This document shows, one piece after another, positions 46,039-53,766 of a stretch of DNA of 64,000 nt (position 1 is the first letter of the stretch; the number at the start of each line of letters is the position of its first letter). A program made the translations under genes and the position numbers. The notes beneath the pieces are model-generated. The model saw only the letters and a list, made by a program, of their open reading frames with translations, ran no database searches and was not told where the DNA came from. The stretch spans positions 128,585-192,584 of the forward strand of contig CALVJR010000001.1 of assembly GCA_944332295.1 (NCBI GenBank), in the 5' to 3' direction. The stretch is from an uncultured Bacilli bacterium (lineage in GTDB: Bacteria > Bacillota_I > Bacilli_A > RF39 > UBA660).

Positions 46039-47220
46039 ATGAAAATCAAAGTAATAAAGAATAGTGATTCTAAACTATATAATAGAGGAAGCAAAAAATA
46101 TGTAGCAGATTTATTATCAGATAAAAATAAAAATATAATTTTTACAAAGAATGATTTAAATAATATCATTTATAAATATGATAAGAAAGAAATTATATTT
46201 TATGAAAGTAAGAAAACTAAAAAAAGATATAAAAGAGAACCAAAAGATTATACATCTAAAAAATATAGAAAATTTACTGATGTTCCAGAACCTAGAAAGA
46301 CTGCATTAAAAAAATTAAATAGTTATTTATCTGAATTAAGTATACCTGATTATGTGTTTGCTAAAACTGATGGTGGTTATGTAAAAAATGCTAGACATCA
46401 TAGAGGAAATACTAATTTTTTGTTAATAGATATAGCGAGTTTTTATCCAAATTGCAAATTTAAAGAAGTTAAACGTTTTTTTATGTCAGGTGGTGGATTT
46501 AAAATGAAAAATGATCTTGCACAAAGAATGGCAGAATTAGTAACTGTACCAGAGAAGAGTAATCCAAAAATAAGAGTAATCCCACAAGGATTTCCAACTA
46601 GTACATTAATAAGTTTCTTTGCATATAGAAAAATGTTTGCAGAATTAAATAAGATTGCTTTAGAAAATGACTTGGTATTTAGTACCTATGTAGATGATGT
46701 AACTTTTTCTACTAATAATGAAAAATTTGATTTCAATTCGATTTTAGAATCTATAGATGGAGTATTAGAAAAATATGGGCATAAAAGAAAAAAAGAAAAG
46801 ACACAAATTTGTTTATTAAAAGATAGTAAATGCCCGACAATAACTGGTATATGGATAAAAAGACATAAAGTAAGAGCTTCTTCAAAAATGTATAAAAAGT
46901 TGATTACTAATTATAGATGGCTTATATCTAATCCTATTATTGATGGTACTAGTTATTTAAATGCTTGGAAACATTTTGTTGTTTTAGATGGATTACTAAA
47001 CACAATTGATTATATCGAACCAGTTAATAAAATAAAAAGAGATTATATTAGAAATTATTTAAATGAAAATAGAGCAAACTTTATACAAGGATTATCTCCA
47101 TATACGAAAAAATTTAATAGTAATTATTGGAAATCTAAATTTTATAACGCCTATAAATGTAGTGATTTAGAAAAATTCTATTTATCTAATAAAGATAAGT
47201 TAAAGAAAAAAAGAATATAG
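46039..47220 (+). CDS. Retron-type reverse transcriptase
   Basis: 393 residues. Reverse transcriptase motifs: LIDIASFYPNC (129-139, first catalytic Asp), IPQGFPTSTLIS (181-192), TYVDDVTFS (216-224, catalytic Asp pair) and a KKEKTQI segment. Retron-specific features are also visible: NARHH at 117-121 fits the region X N-A-x-x-H motif, and PTITG (266-270) sits where region Y has VTG. The Lys-rich N-terminal ~80 residues and C-terminal thumb complete a typical length. Ribosome site aaagaggtg. It would copy the msd part of the upstream RNA into msDNA. Closes the retron module at the right end of the element. Confidence 0.88.
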   Translation: MKIKVIKNSDSKLYNRGSKKYVADLLSDKNKNIIFTKNDLNNIIYKYDKKEIIFYESKKTKKRYKREPKDYTSKKYRKFTDVPEPRKTALKKLNSYLSELSIPDYVFAKTDGGYVKNARHHRGNTNFLLIDIASFYPNCKFKEVKRFFMSGGGFKMKNDLAQRMAELVTVPEKSNPKIRVIPQGFPTSTLISFFAYRKMFAELNKIALENDLVFSTYVDDVTFSTNNEKFDFNSILESIDGVLEKYGHKRKKEKTQICLLKDSKCPTITGIWIKRHKVRASSKMYKKLITNYRWLISNPIIDGTSYLNAWKHFVVLDGLLNTIDYIEPVNKIKRDYIRNYLNENRANFIQGLSPYTKKFNSNYWKSKFYNAYKCSDLEKFYLSNKDKLKKKRI

Positions 47221-47228
47221 TTATTTTT

Positions 47229-47355
47229 TCTAGATACCAAAATCAGATACTAAACGTTTAAAATAAAGTTATTTTTATAAACTTTACTAAATTATGATAA
47301 AAGAAAAAGCCTTATTTTATAAGACTTTAACTAATTAATAAATTGTTACGAACTG
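47229..47355. repeat. Right-end arm sites of the first element
   Basis: An AGATAC pair (tctagatacca ... tcagatactaaa at 47229-47255) and the segment aattgttacgaactgata (47341-47358) precede the right core. Both recur in diverged form at 49917-50003, and the second is inverted near 37802-37817, supporting a role as element-end recognition sequence. Confidence 0.5.
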
Positions 47356-47367
47356 ATAATAATATTT

Positions 47368-47404
47368 CCCCCTGAAATTCCCCTCGAGAGAGGGGAATAC
47401 TTTT
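47368..47404. repeat. Central attachment core, second copy of the 37-base repeat
   Basis: Identical to 36527-36563. It is the right end of the first element and, because left-arm-like sequence follows (47436-47466), also the left end of the decayed second element. Confidence 0.8.
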
Positions 47405-47467
47405 TTTGTAAGGAATTATTACTAATTTAGATTTTTCTAGACACCATACTAGATACTAAATTATTTT

Positions 47468-47968
47468 CAATATATTTATAAATATGTTGTATTACTATCT
47501 GAAAATAAAAAAGTTGATAGAGAAGTTTTAGAATTAAGTGCTTTATTACATGATATTGCTATGACTGATAGAAGCTTAGATAGAACTAATCATAATGAAT
47601 ATGGTTCAGTTATTGCAGAACAATTACTACGAAAAAATAATTATCCAGAAGATAAAATACAACTAGTGAAAAAATGTATTTTAAATCATAGTAGTAAACG
47701 AGCGGATTTTAGAACAACAGAAGAAGAAAGAATATTAGTAGATGCTGATGGTTTATCACATTTTGATTCAATTAACAATTTATATTCTTTAGCACATAAT
47801 GTCATGGAACTTAATGATAAAGATACAATAAAATTTATCCAAGACAAATTAACCAAAGATTATAATGAAATAAGTGATAATTTGAAATGTTTGATTCAAG
47901 AAAAATATGACAGTGTTATGAATATAAAAACAATAGATGAATTGCTAACTATAAGTAAAGAGAAATAA
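47468..47968 (+). pseudogene. HD-domain protein, 5' truncated at the junction
   Basis: The frame is open from about 47460 (YIYKYVVLLSENKKVDREVL) without a start codon until ATG 47561, which lies inside the domain after LSALLHDIA, the HD motif. The rest, NHNEYGSVIAEQLL, CILNHSSK and LVDADGLSHFD, continues as in YpgQ-like HD hydrolases. The N-terminal ~30 residues with the first metal-binding His are missing; the break coincides with the element-end repeat. The gene was probably cut when elements recombined or inserted. Confidence 0.7.
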
Positions 47969-48023
47969 TAATTTGTTACAAATATATGATATAATATAAT
48001 AAAAATAGGAGAATTTTAATTGT

Positions 48024-48419
48024 ATGAAAACGAGAATAGTATTAACTGGTATATTAAGAGATAAAGATTTATTTTTAGTAGTTAAGAGAAATGAAAATGA
48101 TAATCTGTATCCTGGTTCTTGGGAGTTTCCAGGAGGTCATTTAGAAAAAGGAGAAACATTAAAGGATGGATTAAAAAGAGAACTTGAAGAAGAAATTGGT
48201 TTTACTGAAAATTTCAATCCAATTATTACTCATTATTTTGATGAATTAAACGAAAGAAATAACGAATTAATTCATGATTTAGAACTTGATTTTATCATAA
48301 ATGTTGATAGTTCAAAAATAGATATTAAATTAAGTGATGAACACTCTGATTATAAATGGGTTACAAGAGATTCTGAATATTTAGATGATTTTATAAAAGA
48401 TAAATTATCAAATATATAA
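48024..48419 (+). CDS. NUDIX hydrolase
   Basis: 131 residues. A complete NUDIX box GHLEKGETLKDGLKRELEEE-IGF (G-x5-E-x7-R-E-x2-E-E-x-G) is visible around residues 38-60, preceded by YPGSWEFPGG. Such enzymes remove nucleoside diphosphate-linked groups, as in MutT-like sanitation. Substrate unknown. Lies in the second element remnant, 55 bases after the HD fragment, with ribosome site aggaga. Confidence 0.85.
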   Translation: MKTRIVLTGILRDKDLFLVVKRNENDNLYPGSWEFPGGHLEKGETLKDGLKRELEEEIGFTENFNPIITHYFDELNERNNELIHDLELDFIINVDSSKIDIKLSDEHSDYKWVTRDSEYLDDFIKDKLSNI

Positions 48420-48794
48420 AAAAATAAGGGATTTTGAATTAGCCCTCATACAAATTTTGTACGGAAGTACAAATTCAGTGCTACCTGGACGAAAATGTAA
48501 CTCCTAAATATAAGTTTAAAGTACTATCTAAAATTTAGGTAGTGCTTTCTTTTTCATGAAATTTTTAATTTTTAATAGATTGTTTTTTACAATTTTACGA
48601 TTATATTCTAGAATATAAAAATATATAAGTGTTTACTTAGGATTAATCTCCTACAAGAAATTTGATATCTGTTTTAAAAAAACTAAAATACCACATTCAA
48701 TTGATTTTCGTAGTAAATTATTAAAATCTTATTAAATGTTTATAATATATAATTATTATGATATATTATATGTACTGATAAGAAGGTGAAGTAT
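48420..48794 (+). other. Non-coding gap with hairpins and a terminator
   Basis: No coding frame. A hairpin tttgtac / gtacaaa with GGAA loop (48456-48473) sits inside a wider tgaatt / aattca pairing (48435-48477). A terminator-like stem (aaagtactatctaaa / tttaggtagtgcttt, two imperfect pairs) ends near 48552. The remaining ~240 bases before the Abi gene are AT-rich with nothing recognisable except a ribosome site (agaaggtga). Confidence 0.4.
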
Positions 48795-49799
48795 ATGGAT
48801 AATACCAAAAATTTAAGTTCTTTAAGATCTATGATGAATATATCAGAAATGGTTCCATATTTAAAGCAAAAAAATATAAAATTTAATTTAATTTCTGAAG
48901 ATGATGCGGAAGCATATTTAAAATATAATAATAATTATTATAATGTAACTGCATATAAACACAATTTCCCAAAATATCCATCTCCTGCTGGAAAATATGA
49001 AGGACTATATCAAGATTTAGATTTTGCATATTTAAAAGATATGGCAATTATTGATTATAGAATCAGATTACTATTATTTAAAATGATAATTGATATTGAA
49101 CATTATTTAAAAATAAAAATATTAAATACAATAGAAGAAATCGAAGATGAGGATGGATATAGAATAGTTAATTTGTATTTGGAAAAAGATTTCAATGATG
49201 AAAAGTTTCCTAAAAGAGTTCATAATAGTATTTTTAAAAAAGTAGGTAATGAATATTATCAAAAAATATTTTCTAAATATGATGTTGATAAAGATAAAAA
49301 GTTAGAAAATATACCAATATGGGAATTCCTTGAAATTATTACATTTGGCGAATTGGTTAATTTCTATGATTTTTACACTAAGAAATATAATTTAGTGGAT
49401 GAAAATAGAGATGTATATATATTAAGAGATATTGTGAAATTAAGAAATGCTGTTGCACATAATACATGCATATTAAGTGAATTAAATAAGAAAGATAATA
49501 CTTATCCAGCATCATATAAAATTGTACAATATTTAAAAGATTGTAATATAGGGAAAGCAACAAGAAATAATAAGCTTCGTAATTCAAGAATTAGACAAAT
49601 TACATATACACTTTATATGTTTAATGAAATAGTAACAAGTGATGGTATAAAAGAAAATGTAAATAAAGAAATAAATAAATTATTTTTTGATAGAATAATT
49701 TTACATAAAGAATATTATAATAATAATGAACTATTAAAATCAATATATTCATATTTCAAAAATATAATTGAAAAAAATTATGTGAATGTTGATAAATAG
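48795..49799 (+). CDS. Abi_2 (AbiD/AbiF) abortive infection protein
   Basis: 334 residues from ATG 48795; a GTG at 48786 overlaps the ribosome site. The pattern YLKQKNIKFN near the start, NVTAYKHNFPK, IIDYRIRLLLFKMIIDIEHY, IPIWEFLEIITFGEL and VKLRNAVAHN is that of the Abi_2 family. RNAVAH is the R-x4-H motif of HEPN ribonucleases (about R217-H222). AbiD/AbiF proteins stop phage growth by killing or arresting the infected cell. A promoter and a small structured RNA follow immediately, as described for AbiF loci. Confidence 0.85.
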   Translation: MDNTKNLSSLRSMMNISEMVPYLKQKNIKFNLISEDDAEAYLKYNNNYYNVTAYKHNFPKYPSPAGKYEGLYQDLDFAYLKDMAIIDYRIRLLLFKMIIDIEHYLKIKILNTIEEIEDEDGYRIVNLYLEKDFNDEKFPKRVHNSIFKKVGNEYYQKIFSKYDVDKDKKLENIPIWEFLEIITFGELVNFYDFYTKKYNLVDENRDVYILRDIVKLRNAVAHNTCILSELNKKDNTYPASYKIVQYLKDCNIGKATRNNKLRNSRIRQITYTLYMFNEIVTSDGIKENVNKEINKLFFDRIILHKEYYNNNELLKSIYSYFKNIIEKNYVNVDK

Positions 49800-49800
49800 T

Positions 49801-49830
49801 TTGACATAAAAATATATTTTATGATATATT
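49801..49830 (+). promoter_or_regulatory. Promoter of the Abi-associated small RNA
   Basis: TTGACA, 18 bases, TATATT, starting one base after the Abi stop region; no reading frame follows. Confidence 0.7.
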
Positions 49831-49835
49831 GTTTA

Positions 49836-49905
49836 TGCAAGAAAAAAACGTTAAATCGTTTTTGCAAGGGCACTATCTAACGGTGGAGCCCTATTTTTAT
49901 GCACA
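49836..49905 (+). ncRNA. abiF-like small RNA
   Basis: About 70 bases with two hairpins: a first imperfect one (gcaagaaaaaaacg / cgtttttgc, loop ttaaat) and a second one (gggc-cac / gtg-gagccc around a tctaacg loop) followed by a T run. Its place directly downstream of an Abi_2 gene and its two-hairpin form fit the abiF RNA motif reported by comparative genomics next to abiF genes. Assignment is from context and shape, not alignment. Confidence 0.55.
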
Positions 49906-50008
49906 AAATTAAATCTTCTAGATACCAAAATCAGAACTAAATACAAAAAAAGTTATTTTTATAAAATTTAATAAATTATTACAAACTGATATAAATATTT
50001 CCCATAAA

Positions 50009-50034
50009 GACGGACAAAAGTCCGTCACTTTTTT
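50009..50034 (+). terminator. Terminator at the outer end of the element array
   Basis: gacggac / gtccgtc with loop aaaa followed by actttttt. It follows ttccc just as the 37-base core does, so it may be the remaining or original attachment-site terminator. Confidence 0.75.
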
Positions 50035-50066
50035 ATATTTTAATTAACATAGTGAAGTGATTATAT

Positions 50067-50271
50067 ATGAAAAGAATTAGAAACTTAAGAGAAAACAAAA
50101 GTTTAAGTCAAAATAAAGTAGTAGAAATATTAAATTATTCACAAACAACTGATTCAAAATAGAAAAAAATCTAAATATATCTGTTGCTTTTTTAATTAAG
50201 TTTACAATATGTATTAATGATTTAAATGGACTTGCTGATGAAAAAAGCATTATAAAAAATCCCATAGATTA
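50067..50271 (+). pseudogene. Decayed XRE-type regulator
   Basis: MKRIRNLRENKSLSQNKVVE and ILNYSQTT resemble the start of an XRE helix-turn-helix, but a stop follows after about 31 codons. The downstream sequence (LNISVAFLIKF, then LNGLADEKS) in the same frame looks like the eroded remainder. Confidence 0.5.
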
Positions 50272-50382
50272 ACTAAATAAAATTACTATATAGTAGGATG
50301 TAATCTACTATTTTTATTTTATATTTGATGTTATAATTATATATATCAACAAGTGATAAGTGGCAATTATAAAGGAGTATGT

Positions 50383-50571
50383 ATGAAAAATAATAAAGCT
50401 AATATAAATAATATAGTGGGTATCATATGATCTATTGTACAAATAATAATAAGTATTATATGTATGATATATAATATTGTTTCAGGCGGAAATTATATAA
50501 TATGGATTTTAATATTAGGCTCTGGTTTATGTATATTATTTTCTAATATAGATTCACAAAATAAAAAATAA
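50383..50571 (+). pseudogene. Small membrane protein with an in-frame TGA
   Basis: A 63-codon frame with ribosome site aaaggagtat encodes NKANINNIVGII, a TGA at 50428-50430, then SIVQIIISIICMIYNIVSGG and two hydrophobic stretches to NIDSQNKK. The TGA falls in the first hydrophobic segment where Trp would fit (TGG to TGA). Since TGG is used elsewhere and TGA is a stop, this is most simply a recent nonsense mutation. Confidence 0.45.
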
Positions 50572-50607
50572 TACAAATTATAAATTTATTGTTTAGGAGA
50601 ATCAATT

Positions 50608-50775
50608 ATGAATAATAAAAATGAAACAATAACTAAAACAGTTAAAACCGGTATTACTTTTGGAAGTGCATTAGCAATGGTAATTAGTTATGTTAATTGG
50701 CATTCAGTAGGCTGGGCAATTATTCACGGATTAATGAGTTGGCTGTATGTTATTTATTATATAATTAGATATTAA
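50608..50775 (+). CDS. Small hydrophobic protein, conserved type
   Basis: 55 residues: MNNKNETITKTVKTGITFGS, then ALAMVISYVNWHSVGWAIIH and GLMSWLYVIYYIIRY. One or two hydrophobic segments with conserved-looking Trp and His (NWHSVGWAIIHG), the pattern of small Firmicute proteins of unknown role. Ribosome site taggaga. Confidence 0.55.
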   Translation: MNNKNETITKTVKTGITFGSALAMVISYVNWHSVGWAIIHGLMSWLYVIYYIIRY

Positions 50776-50884
50776 GTTGCAATTTATTAAAGTTAAACTA
50801 GAATTATTTTTAATAATTAAACCAGCAGTATGTGTAAAAAAGATAAGATAATTGATAATATTATTCTTGAAACGAGGGATAATT

Positions 50885-51397
50885 ATGAATCAAGAAAAAA
50901 TTGGAAAGTTTATTGCTCAAAAAAGAAAATTAAAAAAATTAACGCAAGAACAACTCGCTGAAAAACTTGGTGTCAGTACCAATGCAGTTAGTAAATGGGA
51001 ACGAGGATTGTGTTTAATGGATATGTCATTGTTAAAGCCGATAAGTAAAATACTAGATGTTACTATAAACGAAATCCTTTCAGGTGAAGAAATAAATAAG
51101 GAAGATATAATTAGTAAAACAGATGAAAATATTGTCAATCTTACGGAACTCTATGATTTAAAATCATCAAAAATTGGAGTAGATGTATTTACTATTGTTA
51201 CATTAATCTTATTAATTTATTATGGAAAAAAAGATATGAATTGTTTAGGATTTGCCATGATTTGGTTTGTATATCGTATGACATATAGTTATAATAAATA
51301 TAAATACACAAGAGATAAAAAGGAAATAAGAGCATCTGTTTTCTATTGTATTTTCTTTATATTGACGACAATAGTTTTTTTTAAACAAACACTTTAA
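50885..51397 (+). CDS. XRE regulator with C-terminal membrane segments
   Basis: 170 residues from ATG 50885 (ribosome site gagggataa). N-terminal helix-turn-helix LTQEQLAEKLGVSTNAVSKW and ERGLCLMDMSLLKPISKIL, then a linker and two or three short hydrophobic segments (about 95-165). Membrane-tethered XRE proteins usually sense envelope state or regulate adjacent membrane protein genes. Followed at 32 bases by such a gene. Confidence 0.8.
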   Translation: MNQEKIGKFIAQKRKLKKLTQEQLAEKLGVSTNAVSKWERGLCLMDMSLLKPISKILDVTINEILSGEEINKEDIISKTDENIVNLTELYDLKSSKIGVDVFTIVTLILLIYYGKKDMNCLGFAMIWFVYRMTYSYNKYKYTRDKKEIRASVFYCIFFILTTIVFFKQTL

Positions 51398-51429
51398 TTA
51401 ACTATAAATGACAATTTATGGAGATGATT

Positions 51430-51840
51430 ATGTTGAATAAATATATTCAAGCAACAGGAATATGGTTTTTAATTATTCCACTAGCAATTATAAATGGTGG
51501 ATTAAGAGAAAATATATTGATTAAATTAGGAGATATTGCATTACCATTAAGTGGAATTATTCTAAGTATATGTATATTTGTGGTAGCATACTTGTTAATA
51601 CCAAAAATAAAAAATTGTAAACAAACAGATTATTTTATCTTTGGAATAATTTGGTTTATTTTAACGAATCTATTTGATTTATTTATGTATATTAGTGAAT
51701 GTAGAGGAATCAAAGATTTATTAGGTTCGTATAACTTTTTAACGGGTAATTTATGGATTTTAGTTGTCATTACCACATTTGTATCTCCAATAGTAGTATC
51801 AAGAATAAAAAATAAGAAAGGTGGAATAGAAAATGTATAA
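51430..51840 (+). CDS. Four-helix membrane protein, unknown
   Basis: 136 residues from ATG 51430 (ggagatgatt ribosome site; an ATG at 51418 is inside that region). Four hydrophobic helices, including TGIWFLIIPLAIINGG, LPLSGIILSICIFVVAYLLI, IFGIIWFILTNLFDLFMYI and WILVVITTFVSPIVV. No family recognised. Overlaps the next small gene by 8 bases. Confidence 0.6.
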   Translation: MLNKYIQATGIWFLIIPLAIINGGLRENILIKLGDIALPLSGIILSICIFVVAYLLIPKIKNCKQTDYFIFGIIWFILTNLFDLFMYISECRGIKDLLGSYNFLTGNLWILVVITTFVSPIVVSRIKNKKGGIENV

Positions 51841-51991
51841 AACAGCTGTTATAGAATATTCTCCAAAAGCAGATGAAATGGCCAAAAAAATAGAGAAAAA
51901 AGCCAATGAAATGTTACAAGATGGTTATGAACTAGTTACTATGTCAATTACAGGAACAGCAAAAGCAATTTTAGTATTTAAAAAGGATTAA
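51833..51991 (+). CDS. Small DUF4177-like cytoplasmic protein
   Basis: 52 residues, MYKTAVIEYSPKADEMAKKI, ANEMLQDGYELVTMSITGTA, KAILVFKKD. The helix followed by MLQDGYELVTMS and a final beta strand is the pattern of small DUF4177-type proteins. Overlaps the upstream membrane protein gene, so it is co-translated. Function unknown. Confidence 0.55.
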   Translation: MYKTAVIEYSPKADEMAKKIEKKANEMLQDGYELVTMSITGTAKAILVFKKD

Positions 51992-52031
51992 AATAGGGTT
52001 GTATAAATTAATGAAAAGGAGTAAGAAAATA

Positions 52032-52229
52032 ATGAAAAAAACCTTACCCGTGATAGTACTTACAATATTATCGTTGTTAATAACATTTTTTCTATTTGAA
52101 ATAATGAGTTGGTATGATTTTGGTAGCCCTATAACAAGAGTAGTATTATTTAGAATAATTATATGCTTTGTTATTATATTTACTATTTTATTAGGACTAA
52201 TGTTATTAGTAAAAAAAAATAAAGAATAA
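52032..52229 (+). CDS. Small two-helix membrane protein
   Basis: 65 residues from ATG 52032, with aaaggag upstream; an ATG at 52011 is also in frame. Two hydrophobic helices, TLPVIVLTILSLLITFFLF and VVLFRIIICFVIIFTILLGL, and a basic tail (KKNKE). Unknown function; last gene of the small cluster, followed by a terminator. Confidence 0.5.
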   Translation: MKKTLPVIVLTILSLLITFFLFEIMSWYDFGSPITRVVLFRIIICFVIIFTILLGLMLLVKKNKE

Positions 52230-52253
52230 ATAATGTTAGGTAATAATTTTTTT

Positions 52254-52282
52254 AACACTAAAAATATAATTTAGTGTTTTTT
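52254..52282 (+). terminator. Rho-independent terminator
   Basis: aacactaaa / tttagtgtt, a perfect 9-bp stem with a seven-base loop followed by a T run. Confidence 0.85.
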
Positions 52283-52376
52283 CTTGAAATAAAGAGTAAA
52301 AAGAATTAAACTAATAAGCATTAAAATGGTATATAACAAAAAATTATCAATTTGTGAAATATAAAAGGAGAATAAA

Positions 52377-53618
52377 ATGGAATTCATTAATCAATATATA
52401 ACAACAATAAAAAAGAATACTTATAAGCTCACTTATTCTAGCGAAGATATAGAAAGATTAAAAGAATATATCATTTTATTAAAAAACTCATATCATAATC
52501 CTTTAACAATAGATGACCTATATCTAATTCGTATTACAAAGGAAAAATACCTCCCTAAAAATATGACTTACTTTCCTCTAGATTATAGAAATTGTCTTCG
52601 ATATATTGATAATCCCTTTAAATATATTATTGGTTGGACAGAACATAAAATAGGTGACTATGAAAATATGGATTTAGGAGGACCTGTTGAAGAAGGTGCA
52701 TTTGGAAATAATAAACTAGCAACTTATTATTACAGATATACCAAGCATTTTTCCATTAACGGATTAGCATCAAATATCTATAATTTTTTAGGACCAAAAC
52801 ATATTTTTGATGATGGAGATTTTATCATACTAGAGCCATTAAAAAACAAAATAGAAGATCCTAGGTTAGTGATACTAAATCCAGTAGATACTTTTTTTGA
52901 TTTGCACGAAAAAGAGATGAAAATAGGAGAAGATGCAATTTTTATAATAAAAGACTCAGTATACCAGAAATTAGATTCTAGTACTCTAAAAAAATTAGGA
53001 GATAGAAAAGTGTATCTTTTTGATAATGAGGCATCAGCCGCAACAGATATCGTTTTATTATCTCTAGGTATACTACCACAACACTCTATCGATCAATCGA
53101 AGTTAATATCAGAAAGTTATTTTACAGATAAAAGCATAATAGATGACGAAGCCTATTTAAGACGTTTTCAAGACTTAATAGAAGAAACAAGCCAAAATTA
53201 TTTACACCAATCGTATCAAAATCCCCCTGTAGAAATCACAGAAGAAAGAATAAAAAATTTTAAAGAAATGGTAGAAGTACCAGGAATATTACATTCGGAA
53301 ACTCCATATTTCAAAGAAGAACAAGAAAAAAATGAACAATCAGAAATAAAAACATACCAAGAATACATGTTTGGATTAATTCCGTTAATAGATAAGGTAC
53401 CTGAAGAAACCATAAGAAAGATAGTATCGACTATAGAATTTGATGTAAAAGAAAAAAATCATTTACCAATTGTGCAAACTTTTTTTGAAACATATCAAGA
53501 GTATGAAAAAGAATTATTAAATATTATGTTAGAATTATCTTATCCAAATTTTCAAAAATATACAGAAGAATTTAATCAAAAGAAGCTAAAAAAGATAGAT
53601 AAAAATAGAATTGGCTAA
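52377..53618 (+). CDS. Unknown 413-residue cytoplasmic protein
   Basis: Not recognised. No signal peptide or membrane segment. It contains MDLGGPVEEGAFGNNKLATY, LEPLKNKIEDPRLVILNPVD, FDNEASAATDIVLLSLGILP and a charged helical C-terminal third. The even mix of helix and strand suggests a folded enzyme or binding protein, but no known catalytic motif stands out. Ribosome site aaaggagaat. Transcribed alone between a terminator and the next promoter. Confidence 0.55.
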   Translation: MEFINQYITTIKKNTYKLTYSSEDIERLKEYIILLKNSYHNPLTIDDLYLIRITKEKYLPKNMTYFPLDYRNCLRYIDNPFKYIIGWTEHKIGDYENMDLGGPVEEGAFGNNKLATYYYRYTKHFSINGLASNIYNFLGPKHIFDDGDFIILEPLKNKIEDPRLVILNPVDTFFDLHEKEMKIGEDAIFIIKDSVYQKLDSSTLKKLGDRKVYLFDNEASAATDIVLLSLGILPQHSIDQSKLISESYFTDKSIIDDEAYLRRFQDLIEETSQNYLHQSYQNPPVEITEERIKNFKEMVEVPGILHSETPYFKEEQEKNEQSEIKTYQEYMFGLIPLIDKVPEETIRKIVSTIEFDVKEKNHLPIVQTFFETYQEYEKELLNIMLELSYPNFQKYTEEFNQKKLKKIDKNRIG

Positions 53619-53766
53619 AATATATAAATAATCATGAAAAAAGTATAGATTTAAGTGACAAATGTAATGATGCCACCTATCAGAATATTGACAAATGAGT
53701 AATTAGGTAATGTTTTTTTGATTTTAAAAAAGTCTATAGTATAATAAAAAAATTAAAGGTGATAGT

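Larger units (their letters stand above)
36527..47404. mobile_element. Integrative mobilizable element with retron cargo
   Basis: Bounded by 37-base identical repeats at 36527-36563 and 47368-47404. On the minus strand it carries integrase, MobV relaxase, RepA-like ATPase and two small DNA-binding proteins; on the plus strand an XRE regulator, a five-enzyme cargo operon behind a Sel1-like gene, an ASCH gene and a retron-like module. No type IV secretion genes are present, so transfer would need a helper. Genes in this segment use more GAT, AAT and TTA codons than the flanking surface-protein genes, consistent with acquisition. About 10.9 kb long. Confidence 0.8.
47368..50003. mobile_element. 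Remnant of a second, tandem integrative element
   Basis: It starts at the shared core with left-arm-like sites (47436-47466), matching the first element's left end for about 100 bases. It ends at 49917-50003 with a diverged copy of the first element's right end (tctagataccaaaatcag, then acaaactgatataaatattt ccc). It has lost integrase, relaxase and replication genes and retains a truncated HD gene, a NUDIX gene and an Abi gene with a small RNA. Boundaries are inferred from these repeats. Confidence 0.55.

Noticed and set aside
36527-50034. CRISPR array or tRNA target at the integration site
   Set aside because: No regular short repeats with spacers and no cloverleaf or CCA end; repeats are element ends and the target is a terminator.
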